This document shows positions 8,378 to 17,615 of a stretch of 64,000 nucleotides of DNA, in pieces (within the stretch, counting starts at the first letter, position 1; every line of letters begins with the position of its first letter). Both the position numbers and the translations under genes were made by a program. The DNA lies in assembly GCA_013177855.1 (NCBI GenBank), contig JABLYA010000001.1, positions 2,436,983 to 2,500,982 on the forward strand. The letters run 5' to 3'. The notes below the pieces were generated by a model, which saw nothing but the letters and a program-made list of their open reading frames with translations, did not search any database and had not been told where the DNA came from. Source of the stretch: Ignavibacteria bacterium. Its GTDB lineage: Bacteria > Bacteroidota > Ignavibacteria > Ch128b.

Positions 8378-9874
8378 ATGGAACGAAAAAAATTATTCGC
8401 TACAATCTCGTTGATTTTTGTGGGTGTGGTTTTTGGAGTAATTTTAGCAACAGGTTTTAATTGGGTAAAACCAGGTTATGGTTTATCTCAAATTGGCGCA
8501 CCAAACTCTCCTGTAAATGTTAGTCAAGAGGTTCAAAAGTTGAACGAAGCATTTATCAAAGCTGCTGAGGCAGTCACCCCAACAGTGGTCTATATTGAAA
8601 CCAAAACGGATGAAAATATAGTCGATATTCCTGAACATGAATTTTTTAAGGATTTCCCATTCTTCAAAGATTTACCAAAACAACCTCAGGTGGGAACGGG
8701 TTCAGGTGTAATTATTTCTTCTGATGGTTATATCGTAACTAATAACCATGTTGTAAAAGATGCAAAATCAATAAATGTGATTCTGAATGATAAAAGAAAA
8801 TTCACTGCAGAATTAATTGGAACTGATCCTTTGACTGATTTGGCAGTAATTAAAATTGATGCAAAGAATTTAACTCCCGCATATCTTGGAAATTCTGATG
8901 ATGTGAAAGTTGGACAATGGGTTCTTGCCATTGGTAATCCACTAGGATTGACATCAACAGTTACGGCAGGAATTGTTTCGGCAATTGGTCGTGGTGGTTT
9001 GAGATTGATACAAGACTCATACGGCATTGAAGATTTTATTCAAACTGATGCTGCAATTAATCCAGGTAATTCTGGAGGTGCACTGGTTGATTTAAATGGC
9101 GCTGTTATTGGAATTAATACAGCGATTGCATCAAGAACTGGTTATTATCAGGGATATGGTTTTGCAATACCTGTGAATATTGTTAAAACGGTCGCAAAAG
9201 ATTTAATTGATTACGGTAAAGTTAGAAGAGGTTATATTGGTGTACAAATTCGAGAAGTTGATAATGCAACAGCAAAAGCTCTCGGACTTGAAAAAACTCA
9301 AGGTGTTATTGTAGAAGGCTTAGTTGAAGGAGGCGCTGCCAAAGATGCTGGTATTGAAGAAGGTGATGTAATTCTTTCAATTGATGGTAAAGAAGTCTAT
9401 AAACCGAATGACTTGCAGAGTTATGTAGCAAGTAAACATGCCGGTGATAAAGTTAAGCTTAAAATCTTCAGAAACGGAAAAACATTTGATAAGGAGATTA
9501 CATTAAGACCAAGAAAGGAAGATGAAGCTGACACAAAACCGGTAAAGAAAAAAGAAGAACGTAAAATTGATGAATCAATCCAAACTAAAACTTATAAAGA
9601 AATAGGTTTGACTGTTAAAAACTTAACTTCAAGTGAATTGAAAAAATACAACGTAGAAAACGGTATTTTAATAACCGCCGTTGAACCTATCAGCTCAGCA
9701 TTTGATGCAGGTCTTAGAGAAAATTTAGTAATAGTTGAAGTGAATAAGAAGAAAATAGATTCGGTTAAAGAGTTCGATGAAATCATTTCTAAGAACAAAG
9801 GCTCAGCAGTATTACTGAGAGTTAGAGACGCTCAAGGAAATGCCAGATTTATCGGTTTAGAGATCCCCAAATAA
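8378..9874 (+). CDS. htrA: HtrA/DegP-family periplasmic serine protease
   Basis: The 498-residue protein has an N-terminal hydrophobic segment (about 7-26), a trypsin-like protease domain with catalytic triad H124 (NNHVV), D154 (LTDLAVIK) and S232 (NPGNSGG), and two PDZ domains (about 280-375 and 400-497). The region between the PDZ domains is highly charged (KPVKKKEERK). These proteases degrade or refold misfolded envelope proteins. A good SD (AAGGAG at 8368-8373) precedes the ATG. It is a single-gene unit ending at a strong terminator. The length and two-PDZ layout match DegP/DegQ-type Do proteases. Confidence 0.93.
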   Translation: MERKKLFATISLIFVGVVFGVILATGFNWVKPGYGLSQIGAPNSPVNVSQEVQKLNEAFIKAAEAVTPTVVYIETKTDENIVDIPEHEFFKDFPFFKDLPKQPQVGTGSGVIISSDGYIVTNNHVVKDAKSINVILNDKRKFTAELIGTDPLTDLAVIKIDAKNLTPAYLGNSDDVKVGQWVLAIGNPLGLTSTVTAGIVSAIGRGGLRLIQDSYGIEDFIQTDAAINPGNSGGALVDLNGAVIGINTAIASRTGYYQGYGFAIPVNIVKTVAKDLIDYGKVRRGYIGVQIREVDNATAKALGLEKTQGVIVEGLVEGGAAKDAGIEEGDVILSIDGKEVYKPNDLQSYVASKHAGDKVKLKIFRNGKTFDKEITLRPRKEDEADTKPVKKKEERKIDESIQTKTYKEIGLTVKNLTSSELKKYNVENGILITAVEPISSAFDAGLRENLVIVEVNKKKIDSVKEFDEIISKNKGSAVLLRVRDAQGNARFIGLEIPK

Positions 9875-9903
9875 CCTCCTTACCCTAACATAACGCCTCC
9901 TAT

Positions 9904-9938
9904 AAGGTCCGGTTGCCCCGCCGGGCCTTCTTTTTTTT
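9904..9938 (+). terminator. Rho-independent terminator after htrA
   Basis: Stem arms AAGGTCCGG (9904-9912) and CCGGGCCTT (9921-9929) form nine pairs including one G-U, with an eight-base loop, followed by a run of nine T after one C. The G+C-rich stem stands out against the AT-rich surroundings. Confidence 0.9.
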
Positions 9939-9993
9939 AAACCATTAATTTTGTTTTTATCTTGCAGAGAATTCAAAATAATTTGGAACGAGT

Positions 9994-10650
9994 ATGAACA
10001 AACAATTAAATGTCCAAATAGAGAAATTTATTTTTAACGATTTCGAGCAAAACACTTACCTCGTTTACGATGAACAATCTAATGAGGCAATAATCATAGA
10101 TCCGGGGAATTCAAATGCATTTGAAGATGATGAACTTGAAAGATTTATAAAAGAAAGAAATTTAAGATTGACTAAGATCCTGAATACTCACGGTCATATT
10201 GATCATATCTTTGGAATAGCATTTCTTAAAGAACATTTTAATCCTCAATTCTACTTTCCTTCGCCAGATTTACCTTTACTTTTAAATGTCAAATTACAAT
10301 CTGAAATGATTGGAATTCCAGCACCAAAAGTTATTCAACCAGATTATGATCTTCATCAATTTCAATCAATTAAATTAAACAATTTTGAAATTGAAGTGAT
10401 TAAAACTCCTGGTCATTCTCCAGGTGGAACGTGTTTATTTATTAAAGAACTTAAAAAAATATTTACGGGCGATACTATTTTTCTCGAAAGTATTGGAAGA
10501 ACAGATTTGTGGGGCGGTGATTTAGAACAATTAATTCAATCTATCAGATCCAAAATCTTTACTCTGGATGATGATGTTGAAATTCTTCCTGGTCATGGGC
10601 CAACAACAACGATTGGACATGAGCGGAAATACAATCCATTTCTAAAATAA
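9994..10650 (+). CDS. MBL-fold metallo-hydrolase (glyoxalase II-like)
   Basis: The 218-residue protein carries the metallo-beta-lactamase metal ligands: THGHIDH (HxHxDH) around residue 65, TPGHSPGG around 142, GDTIF around 163, and the final histidine in LPGHGPTTT near 203. The layout and length match the hydroxyacylglutathione-hydrolase-like subgroup that hydrolyses thioesters such as acyl-thiol conjugates. The true substrate is unknown. It lies 13 bases upstream of the carboxyltransferase gene, so they are probably cotranscribed, perhaps linking thioester and acyl-CoA metabolism (inference). No signal peptide, so it should be cytoplasmic. Confidence 0.85.
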   Translation: MNKQLNVQIEKFIFNDFEQNTYLVYDEQSNEAIIIDPGNSNAFEDDELERFIKERNLRLTKILNTHGHIDHIFGIAFLKEHFNPQFYFPSPDLPLLLNVKLQSEMIGIPAPKVIQPDYDLHQFQSIKLNNFEIEVIKTPGHSPGGTCLFIKELKKIFTGDTIFLESIGRTDLWGGDLEQLIQSIRSKIFTLDDDVEILPGHGPTTTIGHERKYNPFLK

Positions 10651-10663
10651 ACCGAGGTCGACA

Positions 10664-12205
10664 ATGCAAGATAAAATCAATGAATTAAAATTAAAGAATA
10701 AAATTGCCGAAGAAGGTGGTGGAAAAGATAAAATCGAACAGCAACATAAAAAGGGAAAATTAACAGCACGTGAACGTCTTGAAATTTTACTGGATCCCGA
10801 CTCTTTTGTAGAGTTAGATAAATTTGTCGTTCATCAATGCAATGACTTTGGAATGGCTAATCAAAAAATCTATGGTGATGGTGTTGTAACAGGTTTTGGT
10901 AAAATTAATGGGAGAGATGTTGCTGTTTTCAGTCAGGATTTTACTGTTTTCGGTGGAAGTTTATCTGAGATGCATGCAAAAAAAATTTGCAAGATTATGG
11001 ATATGGCAATGAAACTCGGTATACCAGTTATCGGATTAAATGATTCAGGTGGTGCAAGAATTCAAGAAGGTGTTTCAAGTTTAGGAGGTTATGCAGAAAT
11101 TTTTTTAAGAAACACTTTGGCTTCTGGGCTAATTCCGCAAATTTCGGCAGTACTCGGTCCTTGCGCTGGTGGTGCTGTTTATTCCCCAGCGATTACAGAT
11201 TTTATTTTTATCGTACGGAATACTTCATATATGTTTGTAACTGGACCTAATGTTGTCAAGACTGTAACCCATGAAGATGTAACTTTCGAAGAGCTCGGTG
11301 GGGCAGATACCCATGCAACTAAATCTGGAGTAGTTCATTTCGTTTATGATAACGAATACGATTGCTTAATGAATATTCGAAAATTGATGGAATTTATTCC
11401 ACAAAATTGTGATGAAGATCCTCCAGTATTAGAATACGATGAACCTGAAAAAGAAATTCCTGAGCTTAACACGATTATTCCTGATAATCCAAACCAGCCT
11501 TATGATATGAAAGAAATTATCAAACTAATTGTCGACCATAATGAATTTTTTGAAGTTCAGGAATCATTTGCACAAAATATAATCGTAGGATTTGCCAGGC
11601 TTAGAGGAAGATCAGTCGGTATTGTAGCCAATCAACCGGCAGTTCTTGCTGGAGTTCTGGATATTAATTCATCAATTAAAGCGGCAAGATTTGTTAGGTT
11701 TTGTGATGCTTTTAATATTCCGTTAATTGTGTTTGTTGATGTTCCTGGTTTTATGCCTGGAACTGATCAAGAATGGGGTGGAATAATTCGAAATGGAGCA
11801 AAGCTGCTTTATGCATTTTGTGAAGCAACCGTGCCTAAAATTACTGTAATAACTCGTAAAGCTTATGGTGGTGCTTATGATGTTATGAATTCAAAGCATA
11901 TTCGGGGAGATTTTAATTTTGCCTGGCCAAGTGCCGAGATAGCTGTAATGGGTCCAAAAGGTGCGGTTGAGATTATTTTTAAGAAAGAAATTCAATCTTC
12001 TGAGAATCAAGAAGAAGAATTAAATAAAAAACTCCAACAATATATTGAAAAATTCGCCAATCCTTACGTTGCAGCTGAAAAAGGTTATGTTGATGAAGTT
12101 ATTTTTCCAGATCAAACCAGACAGAAATTGATAAAAGCTTTAGAAATTACAAGAACTAAAGTCGATAAAAATCCCCGGAAAAAACACGGAAACATTCCAT
12201 TATAA
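10664..12205 (+). CDS. Acyl-CoA carboxylase/decarboxylase carboxyltransferase (beta) subunit
   Basis: The 513-residue protein is a biotin-dependent carboxyltransferase of the PccB/MmdA family: [17 protein letters not shown] near the N-terminus, [12 protein letters not shown], the oxyanion-hole glycines in [11 protein letters not shown] and ACSGGA-like [10 protein letters not shown], and [16 protein letters not shown] in the second crotonase domain. It moves CO2 between biotin and an acyl-CoA (propionyl/methylmalonyl-CoA most often). No biotin carboxylase, biotin carrier or decarboxylase membrane subunit is nearby, so carboxylation versus Na+-pumping decarboxylation cannot be decided here. It follows the MBL hydrolase by 13 bases with SD-like GAGG upstream. 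Confidence 0.9.
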   Translation: MQDKINELKLKNKIAEEGGGKDKIEQQHKKGKLTARERLEILLDPDSFVELDKFVVHQCNDFGMANQKIYGDGVVTGFGKINGRDVAVFSQDFTVFGGSLSEMHAKKICKIMDMAMKLGIPVIGLNDSGGARIQEGVSSLGGYAEIFLRNTLASGLIPQISAVLGPCAGGAVYSPAITDFIFIVRNTSYMFVTGPNVVKTVTHEDVTFEELGGADTHATKSGVVHFVYDNEYDCLMNIRKLMEFIPQNCDEDPPVLEYDEPEKEIPELNTIIPDNPNQPYDMKEIIKLIVDHNEFFEVQESFAQNIIVGFARLRGRSVGIVANQPAVLAGVLDINSSIKAARFVRFCDAFNIPLIVFVDVPGFMPGTDQEWGGIIRNGAKLLYAFCEATVPKITVITRKAYGGAYDVMNSKHIRGDFNFAWPSAEIAVMGPKGAVEIIFKKEIQSSENQEEELNKKLQQYIEKFANPYVAAEKGYVDEVIFPDQTRQKLIKALEITRTKVDKNPRKKHGNIPL

Positions 12206-12257
12206 AATTGTAATTGTAGTAAAAACAAAGACTTATAGTATTTATTTCAAAAAAATC

Positions 12258-12286
12258 TTGACATTTTATTCTTACTGACTTAAATT
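12258..12286 (+). promoter_or_regulatory. Candidate sigma70-type promoter for mltD-like gene
   Basis: TTGACA (12258-12263, perfect -35) is followed after exactly 17 bases by TAAATT (12281-12286, 4 of 6 to TATAAT). It lies in the 129-base gap before the transglycosylase gene, about 50 bases upstream of the ATG. Bacteroidota often use a different -33/-7 consensus, so the classical form is worth noting. Confidence 0.55.
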
Positions 12287-12334
12287 CAAGTCAAATAATT
12301 CAAATAAAGCGAACAGATCAAAAACTCTGAGAGG

Positions 12335-14704
12335 ATGATGAATAAAAAAATACTTTTAATCGCCCTATTTCCATTTTTATTTTTTTCTTGTACGACTAAT
12401 CCTACAATTCAGAAAAAAGAATTTGTTACTGCAGAAGTACCAAAAGAAGAGCCAAAAATTGATATCATAGAAACTTTATTAGAACAAATAAGACAGTCTT
12501 ACATCAAGGCTATTAAATATGAAGAAGATAAACAGAATCTAAGTGCATTAAAAGAATATGAAAATGCAGTTGAGTTACTAAATCGAGTAAGTGAATATCC
12601 GGGAATTGAAAATTTTCCTGATTATATTGACCTAGAAAGAACAGTTATTGAAGACTACCAAAAATTAATCGATCGAGTTGATGAACTGCCGTCAGATATT
12701 TCATTATCAAGTTTACAAGAGTGGTTAAGTAAACGAATTAGCACCTTTAAGCATCCAAAATTTGAAACTCCTAAAACTGTCCAAATTCAAAATGTACCGA
12801 TTGAAGTTAATTCTTACGTCCAGTCATTTATTGATTTCTTTACTGATAGAGGCAGAGGTATAACAGAAAGATGGCTTTCTCGTTCAGGTCGATATTTCCC
12901 GATGATGAGACGAATTTTTAACGAAGAAGGAGTGCCCGAAGAATTAATTTATTTAAGTGTGATTGAAAGTGGTCTAAACCCAAATGCAATTTCATGGGCT
13001 AAAGCAGTCGGATTGTGGCAATTTATTAAAGGCACAGGTAGACTTTACGGATTAGAAACAAATTTCTGGATTGATGAAAGAAGAGATCCCGAAAAATCTA
13101 CTCGTGCTGCTGCAAGACATCTAAGAGATTTATATCAATCTTTAGGCGACTGGTACTTGGCTCTTGCTGCCTACAATGCAGGTGAAGGAAGAATCAGACG
13201 AGCAATAACTCGACTGGGTTCAAACAACTATTGGGAAATTATTAATTCTCTGCCTCGAGAAACCAGAGGCTATGTCCCACAATATCTCGCAATTACAATC
13301 ATATTCTCTGATCCAGCCAAGTATGGTTTTACTAATATTCAATACGAAGAACCTTATGAGTATGAAACTTTTCTGGTTAAAGATCCATTTGATTTAAATG
13401 CACTTGCAAAAGCTGCAGGAGTTGACTATGATATTTTGCGCAATCTTAATGCTGAGCTAATTCAGGAATGTGTGCCTCCAAATTTTCCCGATGGTTATCC
13501 TCTTAAACTTCCAAAAGGTAATTATGTAAAAAATCTTGCTTACAACTACGATCAAATTCCACCATCGGCTAAAAAATCTTTTGTTTTTCACAGAGTAAAA
13601 AGAGGAGAGACATTAGCAACTATCGCAAGACTTTATGGGACTACTGCTGATGCAATTGCCGATGCTAATAATGTATCTAAAAGAATAAGATTAAAAAGAA
13701 ATGCTCTTCTAAAGATACCGGTTCCCTATAATGACAAAAATCTTTCTTTCAACTATCCAAATTTTGAGGATGAAACCGAAGAATTTGATGAAGATTTGGC
13801 TGAAGAAAATCAATCCGAACAAGCAAATGGTAATGAAATTACAAACAATTTAAATGATCAAACTCAAAATACTGATGAAGTTACGATTAACAATAAAAAC
13901 AACCTGTTGACGTACAATGTTGACGGCAAAAGCCCGGTGAAATACGATGTTCGTGTTGGTGATAATCTGACCAAAATAGCAGAAACATTCAATACAAGAA
14001 TTACTGACATTCGTATCTGGAATGATATTCCTTTCGATAGAAAGATATCCGTTGGAGATACTTTAATTATTTATGTCCCAAATGAGAAATATCATTATTA
14101 CAAACAATTAGCCAGTTATTCACCCATTGAGCAGGAGACAATTAAACGAGTTGCAGATATCAGCAATAATTCGATTGAGGTGAAGAAAAGGCAAATTTAT
14201 CATACAGTTAAAAGAGGAGAAAGCTTAACTCTCATTGCAAATAGATACAATGTATCCGTTTCTGACTTAAAGGAATGGAATAATTTAAGATCATCTTATT
14301 TGAGGATTGGTCAACGATTAAAGATATTAAGCACAGGAGAAAAAGCCCAGTTTGCTTCAATTAATAAAGTACAACAAGATTTTTATATTGTTCGTCGTGG
14401 TGAAACTTTGAGCGATATTTCAAGAAAATTTAGAATATCGATAAGTGATTTGAAGGAATGGAATAACTTAAAAGGCGACAGAGTTATCGCTGGACAGCGA
14501 ATTATTATCTCACCGGACGTTGATAAAGTTTCTAAAGGTGACAGGATTTCCAAAAAGAGAGTTTACCACACCGTAAAGCCAGGAGAAACTCTTATTTCTA
14601 TTGCAAAGAAGTACAGAATGAGTGTTGCTGAATTGAAGAGAATTAATAATATTCGCACAAATAAAATTAAAGTTGGACAAAAAATTTTAGTGTCCAGTCG
14701 TTAA
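12335..14704 (+). CDS. mltD: MltD-like membrane-bound lytic transglycosylase with five LysM domains
   Basis: A lipoprotein signal ends at FFSC (Cys 19), so the mature protein is probably lipid-anchored. Residues about 170-320 are an SLT domain with the catalytic glutamate E211 in the IESGLNP motif, followed by GLWQF and AYNAGEGR. Five LysM repeats follow, at about residues 420-465, 530-575, 625-670, 680-725 and 740-788, each with the VkxGexL pattern, separated by an acidic/Asn-rich linker (about 475-525). It cleaves peptidoglycan to anhydromuropeptides. Two adjacent ATG codons (12335, 12338) are possible starts; the GAGAGG just upstream gives better spacing for the second. MltD of E. coli has two or three LysM, so five is many. 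Confidence 0.9.
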   Translation: MMNKKILLIALFPFLFFSCTTNPTIQKKEFVTAEVPKEEPKIDIIETLLEQIRQSYIKAIKYEEDKQNLSALKEYENAVELLNRVSEYPGIENFPDYIDLERTVIEDYQKLIDRVDELPSDISLSSLQEWLSKRISTFKHPKFETPKTVQIQNVPIEVNSYVQSFIDFFTDRGRGITERWLSRSGRYFPMMRRIFNEEGVPEELIYLSVIESGLNPNAISWAKAVGLWQFIKGTGRLYGLETNFWIDERRDPEKSTRAAARHLRDLYQSLGDWYLALAAYNAGEGRIRRAITRLGSNNYWEIINSLPRETRGYVPQYLAITIIFSDPAKYGFTNIQYEEPYEYETFLVKDPFDLNALAKAAGVDYDILRNLNAELIQECVPPNFPDGYPLKLPKGNYVKNLAYNYDQIPPSAKKSFVFHRVKRGETLATIARLYGTTADAIADANNVSKRIRLKRNALLKIPVPYNDKNLSFNYPNFEDETEEFDEDLAEENQSEQANGNEITNNLNDQTQNTDEVTINNKNNLLTYNVDGKSPVKYDVRVGDNLTKIAETFNTRITDIRIWNDIPFDRKISVGDTLIIYVPNEKYHYYKQLASYSPIEQETIKRVADISNNSIEVKKRQIYHTVKRGESLTLIANRYNVSVSDLKEWNNLRSSYLRIGQRLKILSTGEKAQFASINKVQQDFYIVRRGETLSDISRKFRISISDLKEWNNLKGDRVIAGQRIIISPDVDKVSKGDRISKKRVYHTVKPGETLISIAKKYRMSVAELKRINNIRTNKIKVGQKILVSSR

Positions 14705-14724
14705 TTGAAAAGCTGACATCTACA

Positions 14725-14875
<151 letters not shown>

Positions 14876-14880
14876 AAAAA

Positions 14881-17379
14881 ATGAAACGCTTTATTCTTTT
14901 TCTCGCCCTTATTCTCTCGCCAATCATCTCTTTTTCACAAACTGTCAGTGGTTTTGTTTATGATAAATCTACATTAAAACCGCTGGACTATGCAAATGTC
15001 TATCTGCCCGAGTTAAAAATCGGAGTAGCGTCAAATAAAAATGGTTACTTCGAGATTAACTTGACTAATATTTCAATTCCAGAAAGATTTTTAATTAGAA
15101 TCTCCTATGTCGGGTACAAGACTATTTCACAAATCTTAACGAAGAATGATCTGAATAAATCTCTTAAATTTTATCTTGAACAGGATATTTTATCTTCTCA
15201 AACAATTTTAGTGACTTCTTCGGTAGGTAGAGAAAGGTTACTTCCCATAACTTACAGCAATGTTTCAAAAGTCGAAATTGAAAAAAGATTTACTATTCAG
15301 GACTTCCCTCAATTCTTATCGGAGTTTCCTTCAGTAATTAGTTATTCTGAAAATGGAAATGGACTTGGATATAATTATATGAGCATTCGTGGATTTGATC
15401 AACGAAGAATTTCAGTCACGATAAATGGAATTCCTCAAAATGATCCAGAAGATCATAATGTTTACTGGATAGATTTTCCTGATTTACTCGAGGATGTTAA
15501 TAACATTCAGATTCAAAGAGGAGTTAGTAGTAATTTAATTGGTTCGCCTGCAATCGGAGGTTCAATCAATATTATTACATCACCTTTTACTCAAAAAAGA
15601 GAAATTAAACTCACATCGGGTTTTGGTTCATTTAATACTCGAAAATTGAAGTTGTCATTTAATTCCGGATTAATTGATAACTACGCTTTATACGCACGAG
15701 TGAGTAAAATAAATTCTTCGGGTTATCGGGAAAATTCGTGGGTCGATTTTTTCAGCTACTTTGTCAGTTTTATTAGATACGATGAGAATATGACTAATCA
15801 ACTAAATATCTTCGGCGCACCAATTGCAGATGGACTTGCTTATACTGGACTTCCAAAGTGGACAATTTCAGATAAAACTGAAAGAAAGAAAAATTATTCC
15901 TACTGGGAAGATGCAAATGGACAATATACTTATGTTACTCCAAGAAGAGTAAACGAGATAGAAAACTTTAATCAACCTCATATTGAACTTTTAAGTGAAT
16001 TTAAAATTCAAGAAAATTTGAAATTTAATAGTGCACTTTTTGCTTATTGGGGTAAAGGATTTTTTGATTATGATGGCTCTTGGGCTGATACTTCTTACTT
16101 TAGAATGACTTATGAAAATGGTTTTGCATCAACTCCCAATCTTTCCAATGCTTTAATTCGAGCTTATGTGGATAATACTCATTTTGGTTGGATCCCAAGA
16201 CTGCAATTAAATTCTTCATTAGGTGACTTTATCGTTGGATTAGAATTGAGAAGACACCGCTCATTGCACTGGGGAAGTGTTTGGTATGCTCAAGGGTTGC
16301 CAGCTGGTCCGGATCAAACTTGGAGATATTATGAATATAAAGGTGCAAAAGATGTATTTGGTGGCTTTATTTTCTATCAACGAAACATCCTGACTAATTT
16401 GAAAATAAATTTAGAAAGTCAGTTAGTTTATAACCGAACCCGCCTTTATGATGAGAAATTTGTAGGAACTGACTTCACGGTCAACAACTTATTCTTAAAT
16501 CCCAAAATTGGTTTTGTTTATGATTTAAATCCAAATACGAGCTTTTATGGTTATGTTGCAAATGTTTCGAGAGAACCAAGACTTAAAAATTATTACGATG
16601 CCGCTGAATCAAGTGGTGGTGAGGTCCCGCAATTTGAGTTAGATGCAAATGGTAATTACGATTTTTCTAAGCCTTTAGTTAAAAATGAAAATCTTACAAA
16701 TGTTGAGTTTGGCTTTTCAAAAAAATCAAATCTTTATTCGTTTAATGTTAATCTCTTTTATATGTATTTCAAAGATGAAATTATAAAACGAGGAATGGTG
16801 GATAGATTTGGGCAGCCCAAAACTGGTAACGCAGATCGAACCACTCACACCGGAATTGAATTTTCAGGTGAGCTTAGACCAATTCAAAATGTTTCTTTGA
16901 ATCTGAATTTATCTTATATGAAAAATATTGTGAACAAAGGATTTATTTACATGAAATACCGAGACCCAATTACTAACCAGAGGAAAGTTGCTCAAATTGA
17001 TCTAGCTGGATTTAGAATTCCAAACTCACCAGAATTGATCGGTAATTTACGATTAACCTACGATGATGATAAATTGTTTGCAAGTTTAACTGCAAATTAT
17101 GTGGGTAAACAGTTCACTGATAATTTTGACAATAAACTTAACGAACTGCTGACGAAGTATCCAAGAATGGTAAATTATAAGGACAATATTGTTCCAGATT
17201 ATTTTGTTGTGAATTTTGATGCAAGATATAAATTAGAAGTTCCTTATCTGGGTAAGGTGACTTTATTTGGGCGAATTAACAATTTATTCAATCGATTATA
17301 TGCTGCTTATGGAATTGGTAATGAATTTTTCCCTGCTGCCGAAAGAAACTTCTTTGGTGGAATTGAATTAAGTCTATAA
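14881..17379 (+). CDS. TonB-dependent receptor, predicted thiamin (or precursor) uptake
   Basis: The 832-residue protein has a signal peptide (about 1-19, ending SFSQ) and a carboxypeptidase-regulatory-like beta-sandwich (about 21-105, SGFVYDKSTLKPLDYANVY). A plug domain follows (about 120-235, with MSIRGFDQRRISVTINGIPQ), and then a 22-strand-type barrel to the C-terminus. It imports a ligand across the outer membrane using TonB energy. The upstream TPP riboswitch points to thiamin or a thiamin phosphate/precursor; TPP-riboswitch-controlled TonB receptors are known in Bacteroidota. It is a single-gene unit: no inner-membrane thiamin transporter follows, only a terminator. SD AAAGGAGG at 14868-14875. 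Confidence 0.9.
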   Translation: MKRFILFLALILSPIISFSQTVSGFVYDKSTLKPLDYANVYLPELKIGVASNKNGYFEINLTNISIPERFLIRISYVGYKTISQILTKNDLNKSLKFYLEQDILSSQTILVTSSVGRERLLPITYSNVSKVEIEKRFTIQDFPQFLSEFPSVISYSENGNGLGYNYMSIRGFDQRRISVTINGIPQNDPEDHNVYWIDFPDLLEDVNNIQIQRGVSSNLIGSPAIGGSINIITSPFTQKREIKLTSGFGSFNTRKLKLSFNSGLIDNYALYARVSKINSSGYRENSWVDFFSYFVSFIRYDENMTNQLNIFGAPIADGLAYTGLPKWTISDKTERKKNYSYWEDANGQYTYVTPRRVNEIENFNQPHIELLSEFKIQENLKFNSALFAYWGKGFFDYDGSWADTSYFRMTYENGFASTPNLSNALIRAYVDNTHFGWIPRLQLNSSLGDFIVGLELRRHRSLHWGSVWYAQGLPAGPDQTWRYYEYKGAKDVFGGFIFYQRNILTNLKINLESQLVYNRTRLYDEKFVGTDFTVNNLFLNPKIGFVYDLNPNTSFYGYVANVSREPRLKNYYDAAESSGGEVPQFELDANGNYDFSKPLVKNENLTNVEFGFSKKSNLYSFNVNLFYMYFKDEIIKRGMVDRFGQPKTGNADRTTHTGIEFSGELRPIQNVSLNLNLSYMKNIVNKGFIYMKYRDPITNQRKVAQIDLAGFRIPNSPELIGNLRLTYDDDKLFASLTANYVGKQFTDNFDNKLNELLTKYPRMVNYKDNIVPDYFVVNFDARYKLEVPYLGKVTLFGRINNLFNRLYAAYGIGNEFFPAAERNFFGGIELSL

Positions 17380-17399
17380 GGATATTTAAAATTTATTGA

Positions 17400-17433
17400 A
17401 GAGTTGTCCATCTTTTATGGGCAACTCTTTTTT
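17400..17433 (+). terminator. Rho-independent terminator after TonB receptor
   Basis: AGAGTTGTCCAT (17400-17411) pairs with ATGGGCAACTCT (17417-17428), twelve pairs with one G-U, five-base loop, then a run of T to 17433. Confidence 0.92.
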
Positions 17434-17615
17434 ATTTGTATAGTTTGATTCCGTCCTTAAAATGAATGCATTTTATTAATTCAAAAAAGATTATGAAAGT
17501 TTATCATAAAAATTGAGCCTCATTATAAGTTTTAATAGAAGTATGGATAAAAGTTGATTCAAATTTTAACAACAATAAAAATTTTTTATTTTGTGAGAGA
17601 AACGCACGAATCAAT

